This document shows, piece by piece, positions 1-5,121 of a stretch of 5,121 nucleotides of DNA (positions are counted from its first letter, which is position 1; every line of letters starts with the position of its first letter). The notes below the pieces were generated by a model. That model saw nothing but the letters and a program-made list of their open reading frames with translations. It had not been told where the DNA came from and ran no database searches. The position numbers and the translations under genes were made by a program. Source of the stretch: Savagea sp. (lineage in GTDB: Bacteria > Bacillota > Bacilli > Bacillales_A > Planococcaceae); assembly GCA_030146155.1 (NCBI GenBank), contig JASLCF010000072.1:1-5121 (forward strand), given 5' to 3'.

Positions 1-345
1 ATACAGGAAGGGTTAGCGATGCAGGTGAGTAAAAGACTTGTTCCAAAAAGACCAGATGAAGCCTATACAGAATACACAGCTGGATGGCTACAGTCTTGCC
101 ATGCACATCGGGAAAGCATATTGAAGGGCATCAAGCCTTTTCTTTCTCAAGAGACAAATGAAGTAGTCGAACAATTTACCTTTGGCAAAGGAACAACAGG
201 ACATGAGCGAGAAGCATACTATGTTGGTTGGGAAGTAGTTGGAGCATTACTCGCAGAAGGAGTTTCTTTTCAAGACATCGCTGCGTTAAGGGAAGAAGAT
301 TTACCACAAAGCGTTGAAGAGGTCATTTTATCCTTACTGGCTTAG
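1..345 (+). CDS. C-terminal part of a putative DUF2268-like Zn-dependent protease family protein (5' end outside window)
   Basis: The frame is open from the first base of the window to the TAG at 343-345, giving 114 visible codons. An ATG at 19 exists, but there is no ribosome binding site before it, and the preceding codons read IQEGLA, so I treat the gene as entering from the left. An EGLA motif followed by about 60 mostly helical residues, then an F-FG segment, then the block YYVGWEVVGALL-EGVSFQDIAAL resembles the C-terminal half of YjaZ/DUF2268 predicted zinc proteases. In such gluzincin-like proteins the Glu of EGLA follows an upstream HExxH. That HExxH is not visible here, so catalytic competence cannot be judged. 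There is no membrane segment in the visible part. The gene ends just before a hairpin terminator and converges on the hydrolase gene. The coding call is solid; the family call is moderate and rests on pattern recognition only. Confidence 0.6.
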   Translation: MQEGLAMQVSKRLVPKRPDEAYTEYTAGWLQSCHAHRESILKGIKPFLSQETNEVVEQFTFGKGTTGHEREAYYVGWEVVGALLAEGVSFQDIAALREEDLPQSVEEVILSLLA

Positions 346-357
346 TCCCCAGCATTC

Positions 358-387
358 AACCGAAGGAATCTTGTCCTTCGGTTATTT
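358..387 (+). terminator. Hairpin terminator between convergent genes
   Basis: The stem is a perfect 10-bp inverted repeat, AACCGAAGGA at 358-367 and TCCTTCGGTT at 374-383, with a 6-nt loop. On the + strand it is followed by a short, imperfect T-rich tail (ATTTAAAT), which suits termination of the leftmost gene 12 nt after its stop codon. On the - strand the same hairpin begins 2 nt after the TAA of the hydrolase gene, but its tail (GAATGCTGG) is not T-rich. It is therefore a better terminator for the + transcript; for the - transcript it may act mainly as a 3'-end stabiliser or a weak terminator. Confidence 0.75.
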
Positions 388-1168
388 AAATGATTTGGAA
401 ACCAGGCTGATTGGGAAGTTCTTGTTTTTCTATCCAACAGGTAATCAATTGATGCAATACTTCAGGATGCGTAAAAGAAATCCCATGGCCTACACCTTCT
501 ACGATTACGCCTGTACAATGGTTGTTTGCTGCCACCAACCGAGCAGCTGACGTTTTCATCTTGCCAAGTTCTTTTTCACCGACAGTGACTAGACATTTCG
601 TGGTGGCCTGTGAAAAAGACGGAGGGAGTTGAAAGGAAAGGTTTTCTTCTAATACATCGATTAGTATTTGTCGTTTGATTTGTCGCGTTTCTTCATAATA
701 ACGGTCGAAATAGGCTTCACCCAATCCAAGACTACTCGCTTGTCGTTTGGCAAAGGTTTTATTTTTAAGGAGAGGAAAGGTTAAGCTTATTAGGGGTTTG
801 ATGCTTCGTTTAAGCCAAGTTTGAGGTTCGACAGATGCACTATTAATCAGTGCGTAATCGATCAAATGAGGACGGTCACTCATCATTTGTATCAAAACTT
901 GAGCTCCTAATGAAAAACCAATCACCGTCACGGTTTGCTCATTGGAATGGGCACTTATCCAATCGTTGATCGCCGCTGCAGTCGTTTGAATCGAAAATGA
1001 GGAAAGGTGTTGCAGTTCGCCATGTCCTGGGCAATCGATGGTGACACAGCGATAGGTAGAGAGCATTTCAATTTGTTTGTCCCACATCCAACTACTCACG
1101 CCTCCACCATGTAAAAAAAGAAGGAGAGGGGCGTTTCTGTTTCCATATTCCACAGGTTTTAAGTGCAT
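386..1168 (-). CDS. Alpha/beta-fold hydrolase
   Basis: A complete soluble protein of 260 residues with no signal peptide or membrane segment. The alpha/beta-hydrolase order is clear. The strand LLLFLHGGG (residues 16-23) provides the oxyanion region, followed by VTIDCPGHG (42-50). The nucleophile elbow is GFSLG (84-88) with Ser86, and the C-terminal GVGHG gives the catalytic His228. The acid would normally be an Asp after the strand KCLVTVG (191-197). Here the sequence is GEKE, so Glu200 or Glu198 would have to fill that role, or the acid lies elsewhere. Residues about 115-180 form a helical, basic lid. The length suits MenH-like and small esterase/lyase members of the family. The ATG at 1166-1168 is chosen because a strong Shine-Dalgarno lies 8 nt upstream. 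It is transcribed away from the transporter operon and appears monocistronic within the window. The substrate cannot be inferred; esterase, lactonase or C-C hydrolase are all possible. Confidence 0.9.
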   Translation of the reverse strand: MHLKPVEYGNRNAPLLLFLHGGGVSSWMWDKQIEMLSTYRCVTIDCPGHGELQHLSSFSIQTTAAAINDWISAHSNEQTVTVIGFSLGAQVLIQMMSDRPHLIDYALINSASVEPQTWLKRSIKPLISLTFPLLKNKTFAKRQASSLGLGEAYFDRYYEETRQIKRQILIDVLEENLSFQLPPSFSQATTKCLVTVGEKELGKMKTSAARLVAANNHCTGVIVEGVGHGISFTHPEVLHQLITCWIEKQELPNQPGFQII

Positions 1169-1176
1169 CGTTTCTA

Positions 1177-1185
1177 CCCCCTTTC
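1177..1185 (-). promoter_or_regulatory. Ribosome binding site of the alpha/beta-hydrolase
   Basis: On the minus strand this reads GAAAGGGGG, ending 8 nt before the ATG at 1168. It pairs well with the 16S anti-Shine-Dalgarno if one G-U pair is allowed, and it fixes the start codon of the hydrolase. Confidence 0.75.
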
Positions 1186-1214
1186 ACAATGGATTAAGTG
1201 ATTAAACTATCTTT

Positions 1215-1220
1215 AGTATA
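1215..1220 (-). promoter_or_regulatory. Candidate -10 box for the hydrolase gene
   Basis: TATACT on the minus strand matches the sigma-A -10 consensus at 5 of 6 positions and lies about 47 nt upstream of the hydrolase start codon. The hexamer at a 17-nt spacing (GTTATG) is a poor -35. The better-looking TTGGTG lies about 22 nt away, which is too far. There is no TGn extension. It is the best candidate in this stretch but weak as a complete promoter. Confidence 0.3.
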
Positions 1221-1250
1221 TCAAAAAAGGATAACCTCATAACACCAAGT

Positions 1251-1370
1251 CATAAATAAATATTAATAACAAATAATGAATAAAAATACAATTATACATT
1301 AATATTTCAAATGATATAACAAAAATCAATTCAAAAAAATAATAATTAAGTCAATTAAGCACTAATATTT
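1251..1370. other. Very AT-rich intergenic island
   Basis: By direct count only 15 of these 120 bases are G or C (12.5%). The following 190 nt up to the antiporter ribosome binding site have about 34%. There is no convincing gene on either strand. It contains a TATAAT on the minus strand (1291-1296), a TATAAC on the plus strand (1315-1320), and a short direct repeat AATTAAG at 1344-1350 and 1353-1359. None of these has a good partner -35. It lies upstream of both divergent genes, so it could act as an UP-element-like, bendable or easily melted segment; that role is inference. Confidence 0.5.
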
Positions 1371-1426
1371 ATGCATTCAGACAAAAAAATAGTCGTTCAA
1401 CCACTTTTAAAAATGACAAATATACA

Positions 1427-1455
1427 TTGACTTCAATACCACCAGATGGTAAATT
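1427..1455 (+). promoter_or_regulatory. Candidate sigma-A promoter of the antiporter operon
   Basis: TTGACT (1427-1432, 5 of 6 to the -35 consensus) is followed after exactly 17 nt by TAAATT (1450-1455, 4 of 6 to TATAAT). Transcription would start near 1462, giving a leader of about 107 nt. The AT-rich island lies just upstream. A perfect TTGACA at 1454-1459 overlaps this -10, but it has no acceptable -10 at 16-18 nt. The promoter is plausible but unproven. Confidence 0.4.
1437..1451. repeat. Small inverted repeat in the candidate promoter spacer (possible operator)
   Basis: TACCA at 1437-1441 and TGGTA at 1447-1451 form a perfect 5-bp dyad around the 5-nt centre CCAGA. It falls between the candidate -35 and -10 boxes and touches the -10, a position typical of repressor operators. 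The arms are short and could occur by chance. I do not recognise the motif as that of a named regulator. Confidence 0.25.
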
Positions 1456-1511
1456 GACAGTAAGCAATACACTATCCATTCCATAAGAACCATTTTTTAT
1501 TTCATACGATT

Positions 1512-1525
1512 TGTAACCGCTTTCA
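1512..1525 (+). promoter_or_regulatory. Catabolite-responsive element (cre), CcpA binding site
   Basis: TGTAACCGCTTTCA matches the Bacillus cre consensus TGWAANCGNTNWCA at every defined position, including the central CG. It ends 43 nt before the antiporter start codon and about 50 nt downstream of the transcription start predicted from the TTGACT/TAAATT promoter. In the Bacillales CcpA with HPr-Ser-P binds such sites, and one lying inside the leader usually represses by road-blocking RNA polymerase. The operon would then be turned down when preferred sugars are present. A perfect match in a non-coding leader makes chance less likely, but binding is not shown. Confidence 0.75.
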
Positions 1526-1553
1526 AATTTGTCACGGGAGAAGACAATCAAAC

Positions 1554-1560
1554 AAGGGGG
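1554..1560 (+). promoter_or_regulatory. Ribosome binding site of the antiporter
   Basis: AAGGGGG lies 8 nt before the ATG at 1569. This is good spacing and strength, and it supports that start over any other in the frame. Confidence 0.8.
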
Positions 1561-1568
1561 CACAAACT

Positions 1569-3140
1569 ATGGAATTATCAATGTTAACCTTATTACCTCC
1601 AGTCTTGGCTATTGTTATGGTTCTCATAACAAAACGTGTTTTATTATCCCTAGGGGTAGGGATTATTGCCGCGGCCTTTTTAATTTCGAATTATAGTATT
1701 GGAGGCACATTCAGTTTCATTTGGGAGTCGTTCGTTCAAGTATTTGTGGATGACGGAGCCCTTAACACCTGGAATGTTTACATCTTGCTATTTATTCTCA
1801 TCCTTGGTTTAATGACGGCATTTGTCAGCATGATGGGTGGAACCATTGCATTTGGAGAGTGGATGATTAAACGTGTAAAAACACGTGTGGGCGCTCAATT
1901 AATGACTATGGTACTGGGAATTCTTATTTTCGTAGATGACTATTTCAATAGTTTAACTGTAGGACCGATTTCAAAACCGGTAACGGATCAACATCGCGTA
2001 TCTCGAGCGAAATTGGCCTATATCGTCGATTCCACAGCAGCACCTGTGTCAGTGATTGCTCCGATATCAAGCTGGGGGGCTTACATTATCGGAATTATCG
2101 GGGTGGTGCTCGTGAATCATCAAGTGACAGACTATGGTGCATTCGAAGCTTTTGTTCGAATGATTCCGATGAATTTCTACGTCTGGGCAGCACTAGGAAT
2201 GGTCCTTGTCATTGCCATTCGACAAGTTGACTTTGGCCCGATGAAGCATCACGAAAGACAGGCGATGGAGTTTGGCATCGTTGCGAATCCGGAAACTGAA
2301 AAGGTCGAACAAGAACTACCGATGAGTGATACACATCGCATCAGTGATTTATTAGTACCGATTGGTATTTTATTTGCCACTACACTCGGAGCGATTTACT
2401 GGGACGGGGCAAGGAATACCGAAGCGGGTGCACCATTGATGGAAGTGCTCGGTGAAGCGGATGTGTCACTTGCATTATTTGTAGGCGGACTCATCAGTGT
2501 TGTCGTTACGTTTCTCATGTATATGCGTCATGTTGCAGCCAAACGTTTGTCGATTGATACATTAGGTAAAGGAATAGTCGTAGGCATCAAATCCATGTTA
2601 CCTGCCATTTTTATTTTAACATTTGCCTGGGCCATCTCTTATTTAATTGGGGAATTAAAAACAGGAGAATACCTTGCAAGTTTAGTGGAAGCATCTCAAA
2701 TGAATACGATCTTTTTACCCGCCTTACTTTTTGTTATGGCAGGAGCGATAGCATTTGCAACAGGTACATCTTGGGGATCTTTCGCCATTTTACTACCAAT
2801 CGCAGGACAAATCGCTGCATCAACGAATATTGAATTGATGTTACCGATGCTAGCAGCAGTATTAGGTGGAGCAGTATTTGGGGATCACTGTTCACCGATT
2901 TCTGACACAACGATTTTATCAGCGACAGGTGCAAACTGTGAATTGATGGATCATGTCACAACGCAATTACCTTATGCACTAACAGCCGCAGTGATTACGG
3001 TGATTAGTTATATTGCACTTGGTTTATTTAACAGCGTAGTCATTGGTTTAATCGTCATGGTAGTTTGCTTCATGATCGTTTCACTGTTCTTAAATAAAAT
3101 CAGTGTTACAGAAGCTAAAGATGTAGCGGTAACGAAATAA
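1569..3140 (+). CDS. NhaC-family Na+/H+ antiporter-type membrane transporter
   Basis: A 523-residue polytopic membrane protein, complete, with a strong ribosome binding site. It carries the signature blocks of the Na_H_antiporter/NhaC family (COG1757 type): MMGGTIAFGEW (88-98), IFVDDYFNSLTVGPISKP (120-137), DSTAAPVSVIAPISSWGA (154-171), ATGTSWGSFAILLPIA (397-412) and GDHCSPISDTTILSATGA (438-455). The paired Asp123-Asp124 and the Asp/Ser/Thr-rich second half are typical of ion-coupling sites in this family. About 11-13 hydrophobic segments are visible, with a long charged loop at about 219-258 that is probably cytoplasmic. Characterised relatives include Na+/H+ antiporters (NhaC) and the malate/lactate exchanger MleN, so the real cargo may be an organic solute exchanged with Na+ or H+. 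It is first in a three-gene unit with an aminotransferase and a ThDP enzyme, which favours transport of an amino or organic acid over plain pH homeostasis; this is inference. Likely repressed through the upstream cre site. Confidence 0.93.
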   Translation: MELSMLTLLPPVLAIVMVLITKRVLLSLGVGIIAAAFLISNYSIGGTFSFIWESFVQVFVDDGALNTWNVYILLFILILGLMTAFVSMMGGTIAFGEWMIKRVKTRVGAQLMTMVLGILIFVDDYFNSLTVGPISKPVTDQHRVSRAKLAYIVDSTAAPVSVIAPISSWGAYIIGIIGVVLVNHQVTDYGAFEAFVRMIPMNFYVWAALGMVLVIAIRQVDFGPMKHHERQAMEFGIVANPETEKVEQELPMSDTHRISDLLVPIGILFATTLGAIYWDGARNTEAGAPLMEVLGEADVSLALFVGGLISVVVTFLMYMRHVAAKRLSIDTLGKGIVVGIKSMLPAIFILTFAWAISYLIGELKTGEYLASLVEASQMNTIFLPALLFVMAGAIAFATGTSWGSFAILLPIAGQIAASTNIELMLPMLAAVLGGAVFGDHCSPISDTTILSATGANCELMDHVTTQLPYALTAAVITVISYIALGLFNSVVIGLIVMVVCFMIVSLFLNKISVTEAKDVAVTK

Positions 3141-3149
3141 TTGAAATAA

Positions 3150-3172
3150 AAAGCTATGGAATGGATAGCTTT
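3150..3172 (+). terminator. Weak intercistronic hairpin / possible attenuating terminator
   Basis: AAAGCTAT (3150-3157) and ATAGCTTT (3165-3172) form a perfect 8-bp stem with the loop GGAATGG, starting 9 nt after the antiporter stop codon. It is preceded by an A-rich run. The downstream T tract is short and broken (TTTCTAT), and the stem has only two G-C pairs. It may terminate a fraction of transcripts or protect the 3' end of the antiporter message. No promoter is evident between it and the aminotransferase, so read-through is needed. The loop contains the in-frame ATG at 3161, arguing against that codon as the start of the next gene. Confidence 0.45.
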
Positions 3173-3181
3173 CTATCAACT

Positions 3182-3191
3182 AGGGGAAGGA
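3182..3191 (+). promoter_or_regulatory. Ribosome binding site that decides the aminotransferase start
   Basis: AGGGGAAGGA lies upstream of the ATG at 3203. The AAGGA core is 11 nt away, slightly long but workable. The alternative in-frame ATG at 3161 has only an ATGGA behind it and sits in a hairpin loop, so the start at 3203 is preferred. Confidence 0.6.
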
Positions 3192-3202
3192 TAGAAGTCG
3201 TC

Positions 3203-4360
3203 ATGCAAATCGCGCATAAAATTCAAACGTTACCACCTTATTTATTCTCAAGTATTCATCAAAAAAAACAAGCTTTACTCGCTGAAGGTGTGGATGTCAT
3301 TGATTTAGGTATTGGAGCACCCGATTTACCAACGCCTTCTTTTATTATTGATGCACTCATTGAAGCGGCACGTCAACCGCACAATCATAAATATTCACCT
3401 TTTGAAGGCAGTAAGGAATTAAGACAAGCAGTTGCTTCGTTCTATCAACGACACTACGGTGTCACATTGGATGCGGATCGAGAAGTTCTTGTGTTAATCG
3501 GTTCGAAAGAAGGGATTGTCAATTTAATTCAAACGGTTTGTAATCCTGGAGATCAAGTCTTGGTACCCAATCCAGGTTATCCGGCTTATGCAACCGCGAT
3601 TCATTTAGCAGATGCAGAGATGGTGCCTTATCCATTAAAGAAAGCCAATCATTTTCGCCCTGATTTCAATGAAATTGAGTTTCATCATGCGAAATTAATG
3701 CTGTTGAATTATCCAAATAACCCGACTTCGGCGACTGTGGATCTGTCAGTATTTGAAGAGGCAGTGGCTTTAGCTAAAGCGAATCAATGTATACTCGCAC
3801 AAGATGCAGCCTACGATTTAGTCACCTATGATGACTATCAATCGCCAAGCATTTTGCAAGTAGAAGGAGCGAAAGAAATCGCTGTAGAATTTGGTTCTCT
3901 TTCTAAGGGGTTTAATATGACAGGATGGCGAGTAGGTTACGTCGTTGGCAATGCCAAAGTGATTGAAGCACTTGCAACGCTTAAAAGTAATATTGACTCC
4001 AGTCAATTTCTAGCTGTTCAACATGCCGCCGCTATTGCTTTAACGAGTGATTTAAAAGAAGTGCGTGCGAACAATCTCATTTTACAAGAGCGAAGAGATG
4101 TTGTCGTTCGTTCTTTACGTCAATTAGGGTTTGAAGTCTTGTCACCGAAAGCGTCTATCTTCTTATGGGTTCAAGCTCCAAAAGGAATGGATGGGACTAC
4201 ATTCACTACACTACTCCTTGAGCAACAAGGAGTAATTGTTACACCAGGTGCAGCGTTTGGTACAGAAGGAAAATCGTATTTTAGAATTGCATTAACGGTT
4301 CCAATCGAGCGATTGCAACAAGCGATGGAACGGTTACAACAAGTGATGGAAGAACTGTAA
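3203..4360 (+). CDS. Class I/II PLP-dependent aminotransferase (DapL/MtnE-like)
   Basis: With the start at 3203 the protein has 385 residues, the usual length for this group, and begins with the conserved LPPYLFSSI stretch near residue 10. A longer reading from 3161 adds 14 unconserved residues. Fold-type I aminotransferase landmarks (numbered from 3203) are: DLGIGAPDLPTP (34-45) in the N-terminal arm, GSKEGI (100-105), NYPNNPT (169-175) with Asn173, Asp201 and Tyr204 contacting the cofactor, SLSKGFNMTGWR (232-243) with the Schiff-base Lys235 and phosphate-binding Arg243, and Arg361 in SYFRIAL for the substrate carboxylate. All key residues are present, so it should be active and cytosolic. 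The best family resemblance is to LL-diaminopimelate aminotransferase and to MtnE of methionine salvage. Neither lysine nor methionine-salvage genes are visible, so the substrate stays open. In this unit it probably makes the 2-oxo acid used by the next enzyme (inference). Confidence 0.93.
   Translation: MQIAHKIQTLPPYLFSSIHQKKQALLAEGVDVIDLGIGAPDLPTPSFIIDALIEAARQPHNHKYSPFEGSKELRQAVASFYQRHYGVTLDADREVLVLIGSKEGIVNLIQTVCNPGDQVLVPNPGYPAYATAIHLADAEMVPYPLKKANHFRPDFNEIEFHHAKLMLLNYPNNPTSATVDLSVFEEAVALAKANQCILAQDAAYDLVTYDDYQSPSILQVEGAKEIAVEFGSLSKGFNMTGWRVGYVVGNAKVIEALATLKSNIDSSQFLAVQHAAAIALTSDLKEVRANNLILQERRDVVVRSLRQLGFEVLSPKASIFLWVQAPKGMDGTTFTTLLLEQQGVIVTPGAAFGTEGKSYFRIALTVPIERLQQAMERLQQVMEEL
4307..4348 (+). 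repeat. Tandem 21-nt coding duplication at the aminotransferase C-terminus
   Basis: Two adjacent seven-codon units encode ERLQQAM and ERLQQVM, followed by EEL. They differ at several third positions and in one residue (Ala/Val), so the duplication is old or reflects a heptad helix. The effect is one or two extra turns of an amphipathic C-terminal helix. Confidence 0.5.
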
Positions 4361-4365
4361 AGGGG
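4359..4365 (+). promoter_or_regulatory. Ribosome binding site of the ThDP enzyme
   Basis: AAAGGGG begins within the aminotransferase TAA and ends 9 nt before the ATG at 4375. A second G-rich run (GAGGGG, 4367-4372) lies too close to that ATG to be the main site. A later in-frame ATG at 4399 has no good site, so 4375 is preferred. Overlap of stop codon and binding site suggests coupled translation. Confidence 0.65.
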
Positions 4366-4374
4366 CGAGGGGAA

Positions 4375-5121
4375 ATGAGTCAACAAGGGCCAGTGCAAAT
4401 GACGGCAGCACAAGCGATTGTAGAATGCTTACGTCGCGCAGAAATTGAACATGTGTTTTGTGTGCCAGGGGAAAGTTATTTGCCTGTATTAGATGCATTA
4501 CATGATGAAGAATCGATCGAGGTCATTTCAACACGACATGAAGGAGGAGCGGCGTTTATGGCAGAAGGGTATGCCAAAGCCACGCTGCGTCCGGGAGTTG
4601 TGCTTGCGACTCGGGGAGTAGGTGCTACGAATTTATCGATTGGCGTGCATACGGCTTATCAAGATTCGACACCGATGATTGTCTTACTTGGACAGGTGAA
4701 CAGTAAATTTAGAGGAAGAGAAGGGTTTCAAGAAGTCGATTTAGACCAATATTTTGCACCGATTGCAAAGTGGGCAGTTGAGGTTAAAGATCCAGAACGA
4801 ATGACTGAAATTATGCAAAAAGCCATTCGCTTAAGTGTTACAGGTCGACCAGGTCCTGTTGTCATTTCACTTCCTGAAGATGTATTACCCGTTGAAGAGG
4901 AGTTTTATTTCTTAGATGATTATTCGATTCCCGCTCCTCGTCCTGCACGTGCTGAATTAGAAGCTGTGGAACAATTATTTAAATGGGTAAAACAACCGCT
5001 AATTATTGCAGGTGGAGGGGTTCGTGCGGCTCAAGCCGAACAAACATTAGTACAATTTGCAGAGCAGTTCAATTTACCCGTTGCTACAGCCTTTCGGAGA
5101 CATGATGTGTTCCCACATGAC
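4375..5121 (+). CDS. Thiamine-diphosphate-dependent enzyme, acetolactate synthase-like (3' end outside window)
   Basis: The frame stays open for 249 codons to the window edge, about 45% of the usual 540-570 residues. The N-terminal PYR domain is clear: CVPGESYLPVLDAL (29-42), STRHEGGAAFMAEGYA (52-67) with the ThDP-activating Glu56, TRGVGATN (79-86), QDSTPMIVLLGQV (96-108), and GFQEVD (117-122). The domain closes with GRPGPVVISLPEDVL (157-171). From about residue 195 the central domain begins, with LIIAGGGV (209-216). The cofactor-binding C-terminal GDG...N motif is outside. Compared with true acetolactate synthases, TSGPGATN is replaced by TRGVGATN and the PKDV lysine by Glu, so an isoleucine/valine role is doubtful. 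A 2-oxo-acid decarboxylase or carboligase is more likely. It starts 14 nt after the aminotransferase stop and is probably co-transcribed, which suggests it acts on that enzyme's 2-oxo acid product (inference). Confidence 0.9.
   Translation, partial: MSQQGPVQMTAAQAIVECLRRAEIEHVFCVPGESYLPVLDALHDEESIEVISTRHEGGAAFMAEGYAKATLRPGVVLATRGVGATNLSIGVHTAYQDSTPMIVLLGQVNSKFRGREGFQEVDLDQYFAPIAKWAVEVKDPERMTEIMQKAIRLSVTGRPGPVVISLPEDVLPVEEEFYFLDDYSIPAPRPARAELEAVEQLFKWVKQPLIIAGGGVRAAQAEQTLVQFAEQFNLPVATAFRRHDVFPHD

Noticed and set aside
19..345. A stand-alone 108-residue small protein starting at ATG 19
   Set aside because: The frame is open to the window edge, no ribosome binding site precedes the ATG, and the EGLA motif spanning the ATG points to an internal position in a larger protein.
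314..550. Open frame of 78 codons on the + strand
   Set aside because: It overlaps the end of the left gene, the terminator and the hydrolase gene in antisense; no binding site and no recognisable protein features.
1296..1320. CodY-like box in the AT-rich island
   Set aside because: The best alignment to AATTTTCWGAAAATT has about six mismatches, no better than expected in such AT-rich DNA.
1454..1487. Second promoter using the perfect TTGACA at 1454
   Set aside because: No -10-like hexamer at 16-18 nt; the closest TAT-containing hexamers are at about 13 and 22 nt.
2734..2934. Open frame on the minus strand inside the antiporter
   Set aside because: Shadow of a strongly supported membrane-protein gene covering conserved family motifs.
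3161..3202. Longer aminotransferase starting at the ATG at 3161
   Set aside because: It adds 14 residues not expected in the family, has a poor ribosome binding site, and the ATG lies in a hairpin loop; the start at 3203 follows AGGGGAAGGA and gives the typical LPPYLF N-terminus.
3818..4006. Open frame on the minus strand inside the aminotransferase
   Set aside because: Antisense to the conserved PLP-lysine region; no independent support.
4171..4413. Open frame on the minus strand across the aminotransferase/ThDP enzyme junction
   Set aside because: Its Cys/Arg/Ser-rich repeated sequence is a shadow of the heptad duplication and it crosses two real genes.

Overview
The window looks like chromosome from a low-GC Gram-positive bacterium of the Bacillales type. 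The grounds are AT-rich base composition, strong G-rich Shine-Dalgarno sequences in front of the genes, a sequence matching every defined position of the CcpA cre consensus, and protein families common in Bacillaceae/Planococcaceae. No genus can be named from this sequence alone. I see no mobile element, CRISPR array, tRNA or rRNA.

Layout. (1) 1-345, + strand: the 3' end of a gene that enters from the left, probably the C-terminal part of a DUF2268-like zinc-protease-family protein. (2) 346-385: a 40-nt convergent gap almost filled by a 10-bp hairpin terminator. (3) 386-1168, - strand: a complete alpha/beta-hydrolase of 260 residues. (4) 1169-1568: a 400-nt divergent intergenic region. It holds a very AT-rich island (15 G/C in 120 nt), a candidate sigma-A promoter with a small inverted repeat in its spacer, a perfect-consensus cre site and a strong ribosome binding site. 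(5) 1569-5121, + strand: three genes in a row, namely an NhaC-family Na+/H+ antiporter-type transporter, a class I/II PLP aminotransferase of the DapL/MtnE-like type, and a thiamine-diphosphate enzyme resembling acetolactate synthase whose 3' end lies outside the window.

The three rightward genes look like one transcription unit: same strand, gaps of 62 and 14 nt, and no obvious internal promoter. The simplest reading is a catabolic or salvage module. The transporter would move a substrate or balance Na+/H+, the aminotransferase would turn an amino acid into a 2-oxo acid, and the ThDP enzyme would decarboxylate or condense that 2-oxo acid. The cre site would put the unit under carbon catabolite repression. 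The substrate cannot be read from the sequence, so the pathway is inference. A weak hairpin between the first two genes, which traps an unused ATG in its loop, may adjust the expression of transporter relative to enzymes.
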